Part shown: positions 17,832-26,997 of the stretch, piece by piece
Layout of the letters: every line of letters begins with the position of its first letter
Position numbering within the stretch: position 1 is the stretch's first letter
Source of the DNA: Pedobacter cryoconitis
GTDB lineage: Bacteria > Bacteroidota > Bacteroidia > Sphingobacteriales > Sphingobacteriaceae
Length of the DNA stretch: 64,000 nucleotides
Assembly (NCBI RefSeq): GCF_001590605.1
Contig: NZ_CP014504.1
Span: 5,270,001-5,334,000 of the forward strand
Direction: 5' to 3'
Notes under the pieces: generated by a model
The model's input: the letters and a program-made list of their open reading frames with translations, nothing else
The model's database searches: none
What the model was told of the DNA's origin: nothing
Program-made: the position numbers and the translations under genes

Positions 17832-18977
17832 ATGAAATCGAGACTTAAAGTAATGACCGTAGTCGGTACCCGACCAGAAATTATTAGATTGGCTAGAGTA
17901 ATGGCTGCATTGGATGCTTCTGATGCAATTGAACATATTATAGTTCATACAGGTCAGAACTATGATTATGAATTGAATCAAATATTTTTTGATGATTTAG
18001 CTATTCGTAAACCAGATTTCTTTTTAAACGCGGCCGGAGCAACAGCTACAGAAACTATAGGACAGATTTTAATTAAAATAGATCCATTATTAGCGTCAGA
18101 AAACCCCGATGCATTCCTGGTATTGGGAGACACTAATTCTTGTTTATGTGCTATTCCTGCAAAGAAACGTCAAATCCCGATTTTCCATATGGAAGCTGGT
18201 AACCGTTGTTTTGATCAGCGTGTTCCTGAAGAAACAAACCGCAAGATTGTAGATCATATTTCTGATATAAATTTAACTTACAGTGATATTGCACGTGAAT
18301 ATCTTTTACGTGAAGGAATGTCTGCTGACAGAATTATCAAGACAGGGTCTCCAATGTTTGAAGTGCTTGGACATTATTTGCCGCAGATAGAAAAATCTGA
18401 TATCCTTACCCGGTTAAACTTAGAAAAGCATAAGTACTTCGTGATTTCTTCTCACAGGGAAGAGAACATTAGCAGTGAAAGCAATTTTACTAATTTAATG
18501 AAGAGTCTGAACCTGATTGCAGAAACTTACAAGTTTCCAATTATAGTGAGTACACATCCACGTACAAGAAATATGATTGATGCTAAAAAGATTGAGATGA
18601 GGCCGGAAATTCAGTTTCTTAAGCCAATGGGTTTCAATGATTACAATGCTTTACAAATGAACTCTTATGCAGTATTATCTGATAGTGGTACGATCTCTGA
18701 GGAGTCTTCTACTTTGAATTTTCCTGCATTAAATTTAAGAGAAGCGCATGAGAGACCTGAGGCTATGGAAGAAGCATCAGTGATGATGGTTGGTATGAAT
18801 CCTGAAAGAATCATGCAAGCTTTGATCCAATTAAAGTATCAGAAACGGGGAGAAGAACGTAATTTCAGAAAGGTTGCAGATTACTCCATGCCGAATGTAT
18901 CTGATAAAGTAGTAAGAATAATAATAAGTTATGTTGATTATATCAAACGTGTAGTTTGGAGCAAAGAGAGTTATTAA
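17832..18977 (+). CDS. capG: UDP-N-acetylglucosamine 2-epimerase family enzyme (CapG/FnlC)
   Basis: The 381-aa protein has the non-hydrolysing 2-epimerase motifs VMTVVGTRPEIIRLARVMAA, HTGQNYDYELNQIFF, FLVLGDTNSCL, HMEAGNRCFDQRVPEETNRK and the late SDSGTISEESSTLNFPALNL. Following CapE and CapF, it should perform the final C2 epimerisation to UDP-L-FucNAc, not the UDP-ManNAc reaction of WecB. The stop overlaps the next start by one base (TAATG). Confidence 0.9.
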   Translation: MKSRLKVMTVVGTRPEIIRLARVMAALDASDAIEHIIVHTGQNYDYELNQIFFDDLAIRKPDFFLNAAGATATETIGQILIKIDPLLASENPDAFLVLGDTNSCLCAIPAKKRQIPIFHMEAGNRCFDQRVPEETNRKIVDHISDINLTYSDIAREYLLREGMSADRIIKTGSPMFEVLGHYLPQIEKSDILTRLNLEKHKYFVISSHREENISSESNFTNLMKSLNLIAETYKFPIIVSTHPRTRNMIDAKKIEMRPEIQFLKPMGFNDYNALQMNSYAVLSDSGTISEESSTLNFPALNLREAHERPEAMEEASVMMVGMNPERIMQALIQLKYQKRGEERNFRKVADYSMPNVSDKVVRIIISYVDYIKRVVWSKESY

Positions 18978-19759
18978 TGGATGTATCTGTAATTATTCCA
19001 ATGTATAATGCTGAATCGTCTATTCAAAGATGTGTAAGCTCTGTTATTAATCAAACTTATAAAGGAAGTGTAGAAATTATCATTGTTAATGATGGGAGTA
19101 CTGACAATGGAAAGCTACTTGTCGATGATTATATAGTTAAGAATGCGCATGCTAATATCATTTTGATTGATAAAGAAAATGGTGGGGTATCCAGTGCAAG
19201 AAATGAAGGTATGAAAGTATCATCGGGAGATTTTATTGCATTTTTAGATTCAGATGATGAGTGGTTACCTTCTAAGTTACAGCGACAATTGGAAATCCTG
19301 GAAAAAGATACTTCAATTGATTTTTTAGCTGGTATAATATTTGAAGCTCCTGAAGAGCAAAGTGGAAGATTAAAAGAGATAGTCCTTAAGAATTTAATAT
19401 TTAAGAATTATTTTCAACCTTCAACTGTTATAATGAAAAAGGAAGTTTATGCAACTATAGGTGATTTTAATGAATCCCAAAGGTTTGCTGAGGAGGGGAA
19501 TTATTTTATGCGCATTGCCAGTCAATTCAAATGTGCTCTTTTATATGAAAAATTAATTGTGTACGGAGATGGAAAAAGTGGATTTGGCGAAAGTGGTTTA
19601 AGTGCAAATTTACTTGAAATGGAAAAGGGGGAATTATTGAACTTAAGATTCGCGTATACTAATGGTTATATTAATGGTCCCGTTTATATTTTAGCTAAAA
19701 GTTACTCTTTACTGAAATACTTAAGAAGGATCCTGATTGTTAAAATGCGGAAAATATGA
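18977..19759 (+). CDS. Glycosyltransferase family 2
   Basis: The ATG at 18977 overlaps the capG stop and yields MDVSVIIPMYNAESSIQRCV, the family start; the frame from 18956 runs into capG. The 260-aa protein has IIIVNDGSTDNGK, KENGGVSSARNEGMK and the DxD-type AFLDSDDEWLPSKL (about residues 84-97). The C-terminal 60 residues are basic and may contact the membrane surface. It is probably one of the enzymes building the repeat unit; a link to the L-FucNAc donor made by the preceding genes is an inference from order only. Confidence 0.85.
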   Translation: MDVSVIIPMYNAESSIQRCVSSVINQTYKGSVEIIIVNDGSTDNGKLLVDDYIVKNAHANIILIDKENGGVSSARNEGMKVSSGDFIAFLDSDDEWLPSKLQRQLEILEKDTSIDFLAGIIFEAPEEQSGRLKEIVLKNLIFKNYFQPSTVIMKKEVYATIGDFNESQRFAEEGNYFMRIASQFKCALLYEKLIVYGDGKSGFGESGLSANLLEMEKGELLNLRFAYTNGYINGPVYILAKSYSLLKYLRRILIVKMRKI

Positions 19760-20370
19760 TTTCAAGATATGGAGTAAAAGGTACTATCGAGTTACTTATC
19801 TCTCTTATTTATACCAAATTATTTCACTCAAAATCAAGAATAATAAGATTGCCTTTTGATATTAGAAACAAGAAATATATTGATCTTGGTGAAAGGTTAA
19901 CTACGGGTGCAGGGTGTAGATTGGAGGCTTTTCCGTTAGATAATAAAATTACCTTACACATTGGTAAAGACGTTCAAATAAATGACTATGTTCATATTAC
20001 TGCCATGGAAGAGGTTCGGATTGGTAATAATGTTCTTTTAGCAAGTAAAATTTATATCTCGGATTGTTCACATGGTAGTTATGCTGGGAATGAAGACGAT
20101 AGCAGCCCGGAAGTCCCTCCTGTACAGAGAAAATTAGTAGCAAAACCGGTAATTATTGAGGATAATGTCTGGCTCGGAGAATTTGTGAGTGTTTTGCCAG
20201 GTGTTACGATTGGCAAAGGTACAATTGTTGGCGCAAATTCTGTCGTTACTAAAAGTTTACCACCTTTTGTAATTGCTGTTGGTACTCCAGCTATTCCGAT
20301 AAAAAGATTTAATGTTGAAACCGAAAGATGGGAAAAAACTAACCCTGACGGCTCATTTATTACTAATTAA
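19756..20370 (+). CDS. Left-handed beta-helix acyltransferase (hexapeptide repeat, WbbJ/MAT-like)
   Basis: The 204-aa protein carries hexapeptide repeats from about residue 65 to 185: IGKDVQINDYVHI, IGNNVLLASKIYISD, VIIEDNVWLGEFVSVLPGVT and IGKGTIVGANSVVTKSLPPF. The histidine in DCSHGSYAG is the likely catalytic base. Related enzymes acetylate sugars with acetyl-CoA. The start overlaps the preceding stop by four bases. It would O- or N-acetylate a repeat-unit sugar; the target is unknown. Confidence 0.82.
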   Translation: MISRYGVKGTIELLISLIYTKLFHSKSRIIRLPFDIRNKKYIDLGERLTTGAGCRLEAFPLDNKITLHIGKDVQINDYVHITAMEEVRIGNNVLLASKIYISDCSHGSYAGNEDDSSPEVPPVQRKLVAKPVIIEDNVWLGEFVSVLPGVTIGKGTIVGANSVVTKSLPPFVIAVGTPAIPIKRFNVETERWEKTNPDGSFITN

Positions 20371-20388
20371 AGAGAAAGACGATACGAT

Positions 20389-21525
20389 ATGAAGAATATA
20401 TTAATAACTGGTGGAGCAGGTTTTATAGGCTCGAACCTGGCACTAAAACTTATAGATAAGGGATACACTCTTACAGTATTAGATAACCTTTCTCCTCAGA
20501 TACATGGTGAGAATCCATATGAAACATCTCCATTATATAAAAGTATAGAAGGAAAAGTTAAATTTATTAAAGGTTCCGTAACTGATAAGTCGGCTTGGGA
20601 AGAAGCATTGGAAGGTCAGGATGCTGTAGTACACTATGCCGCAGAAACGGGTACTGGTCAGTCCATGTATGAAATACATAAGTATGTAGATGTTAATATT
20701 AACGGTACTGCGTTAATGTTGGATATTTTGGCAAATAGTAAAGCTCATAACGTAAAAAAGGTTATTGTTGCTTCTTCAAGGTCAATTTATGGAGAGGGCA
20801 AATATGAAAGTCCGGAGTATGGAATTGTTTATCCGTTACATCGGAAAGACGATTTTATGTCAAAGGGCGATTACGACGTAAAATATAAAGATAGTTCTGA
20901 TTTAACACTGCTGGCGACTGATGAAGAGTCCAAAATACACCCTTCTTCAGTTTATGGGATTACAAAACAAAACCAGGAACAAATGGTGATGACGGTTTGT
21001 CCTACCATTGGTATTTCAGCAGTTGCTTTCAGGTACCAAAATGTATATGGCCCGGGTCAGTCACTCAAAAATCCTTATACCGGAATACTCTCAATTTTCT
21101 CTACGCAAATCAAAAATGGTAATACCATCAATATCTTTGAAGATGGTAAAGAAAGCCGGGATTTTGTATTTATTGATGATGTAGTAGATGCTACAATTTT
21201 GGGACTGGAAAAAGACGAAGCTAACAATGAAGTTTTTAATGTTGGAACTGGTGTGGCAACTGATGTGATGACAGTGGCGAATTCCTTAGTAGATTGTTAT
21301 AAAATCAATGTACCAATTAATATTACAGGTAATTACAGACTTGGTGATATCAGACATAATTTTGCTGATTTAAATAAGATTGGGACTAAACTTGGATTTC
21401 AACCAAAAGTGATGTTTGCTGAAGGAATTCAAAAATTTACTGCATGGGTAAATAAACAGGATATTGAGGAAGATAACTATTCAAAATCCATAGAAGAAAT
21501 GAAAGAAAAGGGGCTCTTTAAATGA
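20389..21525 (+). CDS. NAD-dependent nucleotide-sugar epimerase/dehydratase (extended SDR)
   Basis: The 378-aa extended SDR begins ILITGGAGFIGSNLALKLID, followed by VVHYAAETGTGQSMYEIHKY, ASSRSIYGEGKYES, and SSVYGITKQNQEQ with the Tyr-x-x-x-Lys pair. The long insertion (about residues 145-180) and the phrase RYQNVYGPGQSLKNPYTGIL resemble dTDP-L-rhamnose or UDP-glucose 4-epimerase-like enzymes. The exact sugar cannot be assigned. It could act on dTDP-rhamnose, in keeping with rmlD, or on the Gmd product. The next gene overlaps by four bases. Confidence 0.78.
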   Translation: MKNILITGGAGFIGSNLALKLIDKGYTLTVLDNLSPQIHGENPYETSPLYKSIEGKVKFIKGSVTDKSAWEEALEGQDAVVHYAAETGTGQSMYEIHKYVDVNINGTALMLDILANSKAHNVKKVIVASSRSIYGEGKYESPEYGIVYPLHRKDDFMSKGDYDVKYKDSSDLTLLATDEESKIHPSSVYGITKQNQEQMVMTVCPTIGISAVAFRYQNVYGPGQSLKNPYTGILSIFSTQIKNGNTINIFEDGKESRDFVFIDDVVDATILGLEKDEANNEVFNVGTGVATDVMTVANSLVDCYKINVPINITGNYRLGDIRHNFADLNKIGTKLGFQPKVMFAEGIQKFTAWVNKQDIEEDNYSKSIEEMKEKGLFK

Positions 21526-22553
21526 TAATCAGAGAGGCGCTAAAGGACAAGAACATTTTATTTTTCTCTGTTCAAACTTTTGATCTTGAGAAAGAGATTA
21601 TAAATAAACTTGAAGAGTTTGGTGCAAATGTTCATTATTATGATGAAAGGCCTGCCAATAATAATTTTACTAAGGGAATAATCAGACTTAAAAGAAGTCT
21701 ATATCAGACTACCATAGATAACTATTATAAAAATATATTAAATAGTGTCTCACAGAATGTAGTTTTTGATTATTTGTTTGTAAACAGGGGAGAGGTTATA
21801 CCGGCATTCTTTTTAGAAGAATTCAGGATACTTCAACCAGACTGTGAGTTTATATTTTATACATGGGACTCATTTACCAATCATAAACACCCGATAACAA
21901 TTTTAAAGTATTTTAATCGTAAACTTACTTTTGATCCTGAGGATGCGGTAAAATACAATATTAATTTCAGACCATTATTTTATTTGGATGCTTACAAGGA
22001 TGTCAAAAATGAAGTTTTGGAATATGATACTTTATTTCTGGGTACTGCCCATTCGGATCGCTATAAAATAAGTTCTGAAATTGGTCAATGGTGTGTTAAA
22101 AATAACCTAAAGATTTTCTGTTATTATTACATGCATGGCCGGTTAGTTTACCTCTATAAAAGAATCTTTGATAAGACATTTAAGCAGTTCGATTATAGGA
22201 AGCTAAGTTTTAAGTCATTGAAATTAAATGATATTGTTAATCTTTACCGGAAGTCTAAAGTAATTTTGGATATCAATCACCCGCATCAGAAGGGGCTAAC
22301 GATGCGTACTTTTGAAGCAATAGGAGCCAGAAGGAAACTAATTACTACGAATAAGGAAATTTTAAAATTTCCATTTTATAATCCTAATAATATTTACATC
22401 ATAGAAAGGGATCATATTTTACTAGATAAAGCATTCTTTAAGACTGATTATCAGGATATAGAAAATGATATTTATGATAAACTTTCTATGGAAGGATGGC
22501 TTTATAATATATTCATAGATGCAGAAGCATCCTTCTGGAACAAATGTTTATAA
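21522..22553 (+). CDS. Probable glycosyltransferase, CgeB-like GT-B protein
   Basis: The 343-aa soluble protein resembles the CgeB/RfaS-like group of GT-B proteins: LFLGTAHSDRYKISSEIG, a Tyr-rich central helix and the C-terminal ILDINHPHQKGLTMRTFEAI followed by GARRKLITTNKEI, which corresponds to the donor-site 'E..G..' region. It lacks membrane helices. The four-base overlap with the SDR gene puts it in the operon. Function as a transferase in repeat-unit assembly is likely but the family is poorly characterised. Confidence 0.65.
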   Translation: MIIREALKDKNILFFSVQTFDLEKEIINKLEEFGANVHYYDERPANNNFTKGIIRLKRSLYQTTIDNYYKNILNSVSQNVVFDYLFVNRGEVIPAFFLEEFRILQPDCEFIFYTWDSFTNHKHPITILKYFNRKLTFDPEDAVKYNINFRPLFYLDAYKDVKNEVLEYDTLFLGTAHSDRYKISSEIGQWCVKNNLKIFCYYYMHGRLVYLYKRIFDKTFKQFDYRKLSFKSLKLNDIVNLYRKSKVILDINHPHQKGLTMRTFEAIGARRKLITTNKEILKFPFYNPNNIYIIERDHILLDKAFFKTDYQDIENDIYDKLSMEGWLYNIFIDAEASFWNKCL

Positions 22554-22569
22554 TTCATATTATTTTAAA

Positions 22570-23490
22570 ATGGACTCAAATATTCTAATCACTGGCTCTT
22601 CTGGTTTTGTAGGTCAAAACTTAATCCGCTATTTATCTGAAAATGGTTTGTCTTCAAAATTAATATCCAGGCAAGAACTATATGAGATAAATGATAAATC
22701 AATTGTGAATTCTCAGGCAATTGTACATTTAGCTGGCAAGGCCCATGATTTAAAAAAGACATCGCAGCCTGATGAATATTATCAGGTGAATTTTGAGATA
22801 ACGAAGAAATTGTATGATATATTTCTTCAGTCAGGCGCAGAAAAATTCATTTACTTAAGCTCTGTAAAAGCTATTGCAGATACAGTTGAGGGAGTTTTAA
22901 CAGAAGATGCAGTTGCGAATCCTCAAACACATTATGGTAAATCTAAATGGCAAGCTGAAGAATATATAAAGCAACAGCCATTACCAGCAGGTAAATCGTA
23001 TTATATACTGCGTCCGTGTATGATTCATGGTGCTGGAAATAAAGGCAATTTAAATTTGTTATATAAATTCGTTCAGAAAGGGTTGCCTTATCCTTTAGCT
23101 GCTTTTGATAATAAACGGTCTTTTTTAAGTGTGGACAACCTGTGTTTCGTAATCAGGGAATTGATCATTAGCGATAAGGTGTCATCGGGTTGCTATCAAG
23201 TAGCGGATGATGAAGCTTTATCTACCAATGAGGTTATCTCAATTTTGAACGAGTCATTGGATAAAAAACCAAGACTTTGGAAAATACCAGCTAAACTAAT
23301 TCAGACAGTTGCAGCAATTGGAGACTGGTTGAAATTACCTTTAAATACAGAAAGGTTACATAAAATGACTGAGAATTATGTGGTTAGTAATGCTAAAATA
23401 AAAAAAGCATTGCAGGCTGAATTTCCTTTGACAGCAAGAGCAGGGCTACGTTTTACTGCTGAATCTTTTAAAAAAACTGCTGATTATTAA
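22570..23490 (+). CDS. UDP-4-keto-6-deoxy-GlcNAc 4-reductase/epimerase-like SDR (WbpV/WreQ-like)
   Basis: The ATG at 22570 gives MDSNILITGSSGFVGQNLIR; the frame from 22519 overlaps the previous gene. The 306-aa SDR has AIVHLAGKAHDLKK, YLSSVKAIAD and THYGKSKWQAEEYI with Tyr-x-x-x-Lys, and FDNKRSFLSVDNLC. This pattern is typical of enzymes next to WbpL-type transferases that reduce UDP-2-acetamido-2,6-dideoxy-4-hexulose to UDP-D-QuiNAc or UDP-D-FucNAc. The order here (this gene, then a WbpL-like gene, and a WbpM-type dehydratase at 29341) supports that role. Confidence 0.75.
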   Translation: MDSNILITGSSGFVGQNLIRYLSENGLSSKLISRQELYEINDKSIVNSQAIVHLAGKAHDLKKTSQPDEYYQVNFEITKKLYDIFLQSGAEKFIYLSSVKAIADTVEGVLTEDAVANPQTHYGKSKWQAEEYIKQQPLPAGKSYYILRPCMIHGAGNKGNLNLLYKFVQKGLPYPLAAFDNKRSFLSVDNLCFVIRELIISDKVSSGCYQVADDEALSTNEVISILNESLDKKPRLWKIPAKLIQTVAAIGDWLKLPLNTERLHKMTENYVVSNAKIKKALQAEFPLTARAGLRFTAESFKKTADY

Positions 23491-23516
23491 CAGCAATCTA
23501 TTAGTTAACCCTATTT

Positions 23517-24482
23517 ATGAATATAATCCTGCTTCTTGTCATCTTCATTTTACTATTTATAACAGAATTGATCTATTTCAGGATAGCTGACAAATTTAAT
23601 ATTATTGATCAGCCTAACCATAGAAGTTCTCATACCGGTATCACCTTAAGGGGTGGAGGTATTATATTTGCGATGGGAATGTTGTTTTATCCACTTTATT
23701 TTGGTTTTGAATACAGCTATTTTCTTTTGGGCTTATTAGCCATTGCATTGATCAGTTTTATGGATGATATAAAACCTGTGAGCAATAAAATAAGAATAGT
23801 GTTTCACTTAATTGGTGTAGCACTTATGTTTTATCAATTAGGCCTTTTCAATCTCCCTTTTTATTGGATCATCCTTGCATTAATCCTTGTGATTGGAAGT
23901 ATTAATGCAATTAACTTTATGGATGGTATTAATGGAATTACAGGTTCATATGCATTAATCACCCTCTGTACCTTACTTTATGTGAATATTTATGTTGCAC
24001 CATTCGTAGCTTCAGACCTCTTGATTGTAGCTATCATCTCGGTTATTGTATTTAATTTTTTTAATTTCAGAAAAAAAGCGAAATGCTTCGCTGGTGATGT
24101 AGGCAGTGTAAGTATTGCTTTTATTATCCTTTTTTTCTTGCTTAAGCTGATGATCAAAACAGAAGATTTTAGTTACCTGTTATTCCTTCTTCTTTATGGA
24201 TTGGATACTGTGACTACCATATTTTTCAGGCTTATCCGTAAAGAAAATATCTTTGATGCACATCGAAGCCATTTTTATCAATATTGGGCAAATGAAAGAA
24301 AAATGTCTCATTTGGTTGTCTCTGCAATCTATGCAATAGTCCAGTTAGCCATCAATGCATTAATCTTGTTTTTAGTTCCACACACCATATTTGTAATTTG
24401 TCTGTCTTTAGTATTTAGTACTGTCATATTTGTAATATTAAGATATGTTCAGGAAGGTTCAGAGAGATTAACTGCACATTAG
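23517..24482 (+). CDS. Initiating glycosyl-1-phosphate transferase (WecA/WbpL, MraY-like family 4)
   Basis: The 321-aa polytopic protein has about ten helices and the WecA-family motifs: DQPNHRSSHTGITLRGGGII near the start, FMDDIKP (Asp-Asp, Mg binding), INFMDGINGI, CFAGDVGS and the C-terminal DAHRSHFYQYW histidine motif. It should transfer a HexNAc-type sugar 1-phosphate from UDP-sugar to undecaprenyl phosphate, starting each repeat unit. Together with the preceding SDR it matches the WbpV/WbpL pairing, suggesting that the first sugar is D-FucNAc or D-QuiNAc. Confidence 0.88.
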   Translation: MNIILLLVIFILLFITELIYFRIADKFNIIDQPNHRSSHTGITLRGGGIIFAMGMLFYPLYFGFEYSYFLLGLLAIALISFMDDIKPVSNKIRIVFHLIGVALMFYQLGLFNLPFYWIILALILVIGSINAINFMDGINGITGSYALITLCTLLYVNIYVAPFVASDLLIVAIISVIVFNFFNFRKKAKCFAGDVGSVSIAFIILFFLLKLMIKTEDFSYLLFLLLYGLDTVTTIFFRLIRKENIFDAHRSHFYQYWANERKMSHLVVSAIYAIVQLAINALILFLVPHTIFVICLSLVFSTVIFVILRYVQEGSERLTAH

Positions 24483-24525
24483 GTTCTTTTAATCTGTATT
24501 TTACCAAGAATTATGTTGAATAATA

Positions 24526-24533
24526 TATCTTTG
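24526..24533 (+). promoter_or_regulatory. Putative promoter abutting the Wzi-like gene
   Basis: TATCTTTG matches TAnnTTTG and ends four bases before the ATG at 24538. Transcription would begin at or next to the start codon, giving a leaderless or nearly leaderless message. A properly spaced -33 TTTG is not evident. Confidence 0.4.
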
Positions 24534-24537
24534 TTAC

Positions 24538-26130
24538 ATGAACTGTACGAAATTTAAGCTCGTCTTTTGTATTCTCTTTACACTAGTGATTGGTAAGGCA
24601 AATGCACAATCTGAGCTATTGCCCCTGGGCCATGATCTTAATAATAATTTAGGGAAGGATATCTATTTTAATAACTCAAAACGCAGCCACACGGCTTTGC
24701 TTCCTTATATAGCGAATGATATTGATACTTTAGGAAGAGATAGCCTGTTGAAAAGAGTAATGCCTTTAGAAAAAGACTGGCAGCGTAAAAACTGGCTTTT
24801 CAGAAAAATCTTCCAGGAGCATCTGGTAGAGGTTAATGATAAAGATTATTCTTTTTATCTGGATTTTATTCCTGATATGCAGATTGGCAAACAGGCTGGT
24901 AATACGATCTGGTTAAATACAAGAGGGATTGAACTAGGTGGAAAAATAGGCAGCAAGTTTGCATTCACCAGTCATTTCTATGAAAACCAGGGGAAATTCG
25001 CACAGTACATGACAGATTATATCAGGACAAATAAAGTTGTTCCTGGACAAGGTCATGCCAAAACTTATGGTGTGGGTGGGTTTGACTACGCTTATTCTGG
25101 AGGAACCTTATCTTATACACCTTCAAAGTATGTCAACTTTCAATTAGGCTATGATAAAAACTTTATCGGAGATGGTTACAGGTCTTTATTACTATCAGAT
25201 AATTCTTTTAATTATCCTTTTTTTAAGGTAACAGCTACCTTGGGAAAGGTACGTTATATGGCTATGTGGGCTCAATTCATAGACATGTATGATACCCCAT
25301 TTGATGACGAAACACCTTATCCGAAAAAATATGGCCTATTTCATTACCTCAGCTGGAATGTGACTAAAAGGTTAAGCTTAGGGCTGTTTGAAAATATAAT
25401 GTGGCGCCCAAGAGGATTCGATTTCAGTTATGTGAATCCAGTTATGTTTATGAGACCTACTGAGTATGCAAATGGGTCCCCTGATAAAGCACTGATAGGA
25501 TTAAATGCAAGTTATAAAATAGCTGACCGTTATGTTGCTTATGGTCAATTGATGATCAATGAATTTACCTTTAAAGAGGTGTTTGCAAATAATGGTTACT
25601 GGGCAAATAAACAAGGTGGCCAGTTAGGTATTAAAGGATTTGATGCTTTTAAGGTGAAAAACCTTTTTGTTCAGGTGGAAATGAACAGAGTAAGGCCTTA
25701 TTCTTATTCAGCAACTGATCATTATAAAAATTACGGGCACTATAACCAATCTCTTGCACATCCTTATGGTGCTAATTTTGCAGAGTATCTGGGTATTGTT
25801 AATTACAGGTATAAAAGATTTGATTTAAGGTTGCAAATGAATGCTGCGACTTATGGGCTGGACATTAATGGTCTTAACTACGGAAAGGACATCTATAAAT
25901 CATATACTACCCGTGTAGATAATTATGGTGTGAACATCGGTCATGGCTTAAAAACTAATCTGCTTATTGCTGATGCAAAAGTAGGCTATCTTTTAAATCC
26001 GAAAAACAATCTCCGATTGGAATTTGGTGCTACTTACAGAAAAGAAAGTAACAGTGAATTTAATGATAAGCAACGATTTTTCACTATAGGATTACGTTCG
26101 TCATTCAGAAATTTATATGCTGATTTTTAG
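24538..26130 (+). CDS. Wzi-like capsule assembly outer-membrane protein
   Basis: The 530-aa protein has a signal peptide ending in GKANAQ (residue 24). A soluble N-terminal stretch follows, then a long series of amphipathic beta strands. The central FQLGYDKNFIGDGYRSLLLS, MAMWAQFIDMYDTP and FDFSYVNPVMFMRPTEYANG match the Bacteroidota Wzi/RemB group. Wzi anchors or organises capsule at the cell surface; RemB in gliding Flavobacterium is related. Its place right after the transport and synthesis genes fits a surface attachment role. The C-terminal strand ends in aromatic-hydrophobic residues as expected for a barrel. Confidence 0.82.
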   Translation: MNCTKFKLVFCILFTLVIGKANAQSELLPLGHDLNNNLGKDIYFNNSKRSHTALLPYIANDIDTLGRDSLLKRVMPLEKDWQRKNWLFRKIFQEHLVEVNDKDYSFYLDFIPDMQIGKQAGNTIWLNTRGIELGGKIGSKFAFTSHFYENQGKFAQYMTDYIRTNKVVPGQGHAKTYGVGGFDYAYSGGTLSYTPSKYVNFQLGYDKNFIGDGYRSLLLSDNSFNYPFFKVTATLGKVRYMAMWAQFIDMYDTPFDDETPYPKKYGLFHYLSWNVTKRLSLGLFENIMWRPRGFDFSYVNPVMFMRPTEYANGSPDKALIGLNASYKIADRYVAYGQLMINEFTFKEVFANNGYWANKQGGQLGIKGFDAFKVKNLFVQVEMNRVRPYSYSATDHYKNYGHYNQSLAHPYGANFAEYLGIVNYRYKRFDLRLQMNAATYGLDINGLNYGKDIYKSYTTRVDNYGVNIGHGLKTNLLIADAKVGYLLNPKNNLRLEFGATYRKESNSEFNDKQRFFTIGLRSSFRNLYADF

Positions 26131-26191
26131 ACTTTTTAAATGGAGTTAAATCGTCTTAATGAAGACTGAAAAGCTTAATTTGAATAGTTAA

Positions 26192-26224
26192 TTTGTTAAA
26201 AACATTAGTTTTTTGCTAGATTTG
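26192..26224 (+). promoter_or_regulatory. Putative complete Bacteroidota promoter for the acyl module
   Basis: A -33 type TTTG (26192-26195) and a -7 box TAGATTTG (26217-26224) are separated by 21 bases, close to the known spacing for this phylum. It is the best-formed promoter in the window. The leader to the ATG at 26308 would be about 75-80 bases. Confidence 0.6.
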
Positions 26225-26307
26225 GGGATTATTAATCTTAGAAGTCCACCCGGATTTGCATGAAAACAAGGTCAACTTATTCATAGACTTTTATTAAGGA
26301 AATACAA

Positions 26308-26952
26308 ATGAAAAATATTGCAATTATAGGTGCCGGCGGTTTTGGACGGGAAGTTAAAATGCTGATCGACCAAATCAATGCACAATCAAAAGAGTATAAT
26401 TTATTAGGTTATTATGCTGATGGAGTAGAGCCGGATACACTAATCAACGGATATCCGATATTAGGCCCGATCAAAGACCTGAACAAGGTGACAACAGAAC
26501 TTTCTGTAGTTGCTGCTATCGGATTGCCATCCTTAAAAAAAGAGTTATTAAGTATTATTGATAATTCTTTGATCTCTTATGCTACACTTATCCATCCTAA
26601 CGTTATAATCGGTAGTGATGACGTTACAATTGGTCAGGGCTCTATTATTTGTGCAGGATGTATAATCACTGTAAATATCAAAATTGGCGAACATGTAATA
26701 TTCAACTTGGGATGTACAGTTGGTCATGATACTGTGATTGAAGATTATTGCTCATTTATGCCATCTGTCAACGTTTCCGGAGATGTTAATATTGGAGAAT
26801 GCGTATATGTGGGAACCGGGGCCAAAATTATTAATAAACTGGAAATAGGAGAAAATACAATTATAGGAGCTGGATCTGTTGTGCATAAATCTTTGCCGGC
26901 AAATTGTACTGCAGTAGGTATTCCTGCAAAGGCAGTTAAGTTTCACGATTAA
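26308..26952 (+). CDS. PglD/NeuD-type amino-sugar acyltransferase
   Basis: The 214-aa protein combines an N-terminal Rossmann-like UDP-sugar-binding part (IAIIGAGGFGREVKMLID) with a C-terminal left-handed beta-helix. The catalytic histidine motif is present as LGCTVGHDTVIEDYCSF (about residue 140), then INKLEIGENTIIGAGSVVHK. Relatives acylate the 4-amino group of UDP-sugars (PglD) or sialic-acid-type sugars (NeuD) using acetyl-CoA. Here the three following genes encode an acyl carrier protein, an SDR and a KAS III, so an acyl group other than acetyl may be used. That is inference from context. Confidence 0.82.
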   Translation: MKNIAIIGAGGFGREVKMLIDQINAQSKEYNLLGYYADGVEPDTLINGYPILGPIKDLNKVTTELSVVAAIGLPSLKKELLSIIDNSLISYATLIHPNVIIGSDDVTIGQGSIICAGCIITVNIKIGEHVIFNLGCTVGHDTVIEDYCSFMPSVNVSGDVNIGECVYVGTGAKIINKLEIGENTIIGAGSVVHKSLPANCTAVGIPAKAVKFHD

Positions 26953-26997
26953 AGGCATATTGCCTAAAATAGAATTTTTTAAAAGTCACTAATTTAT

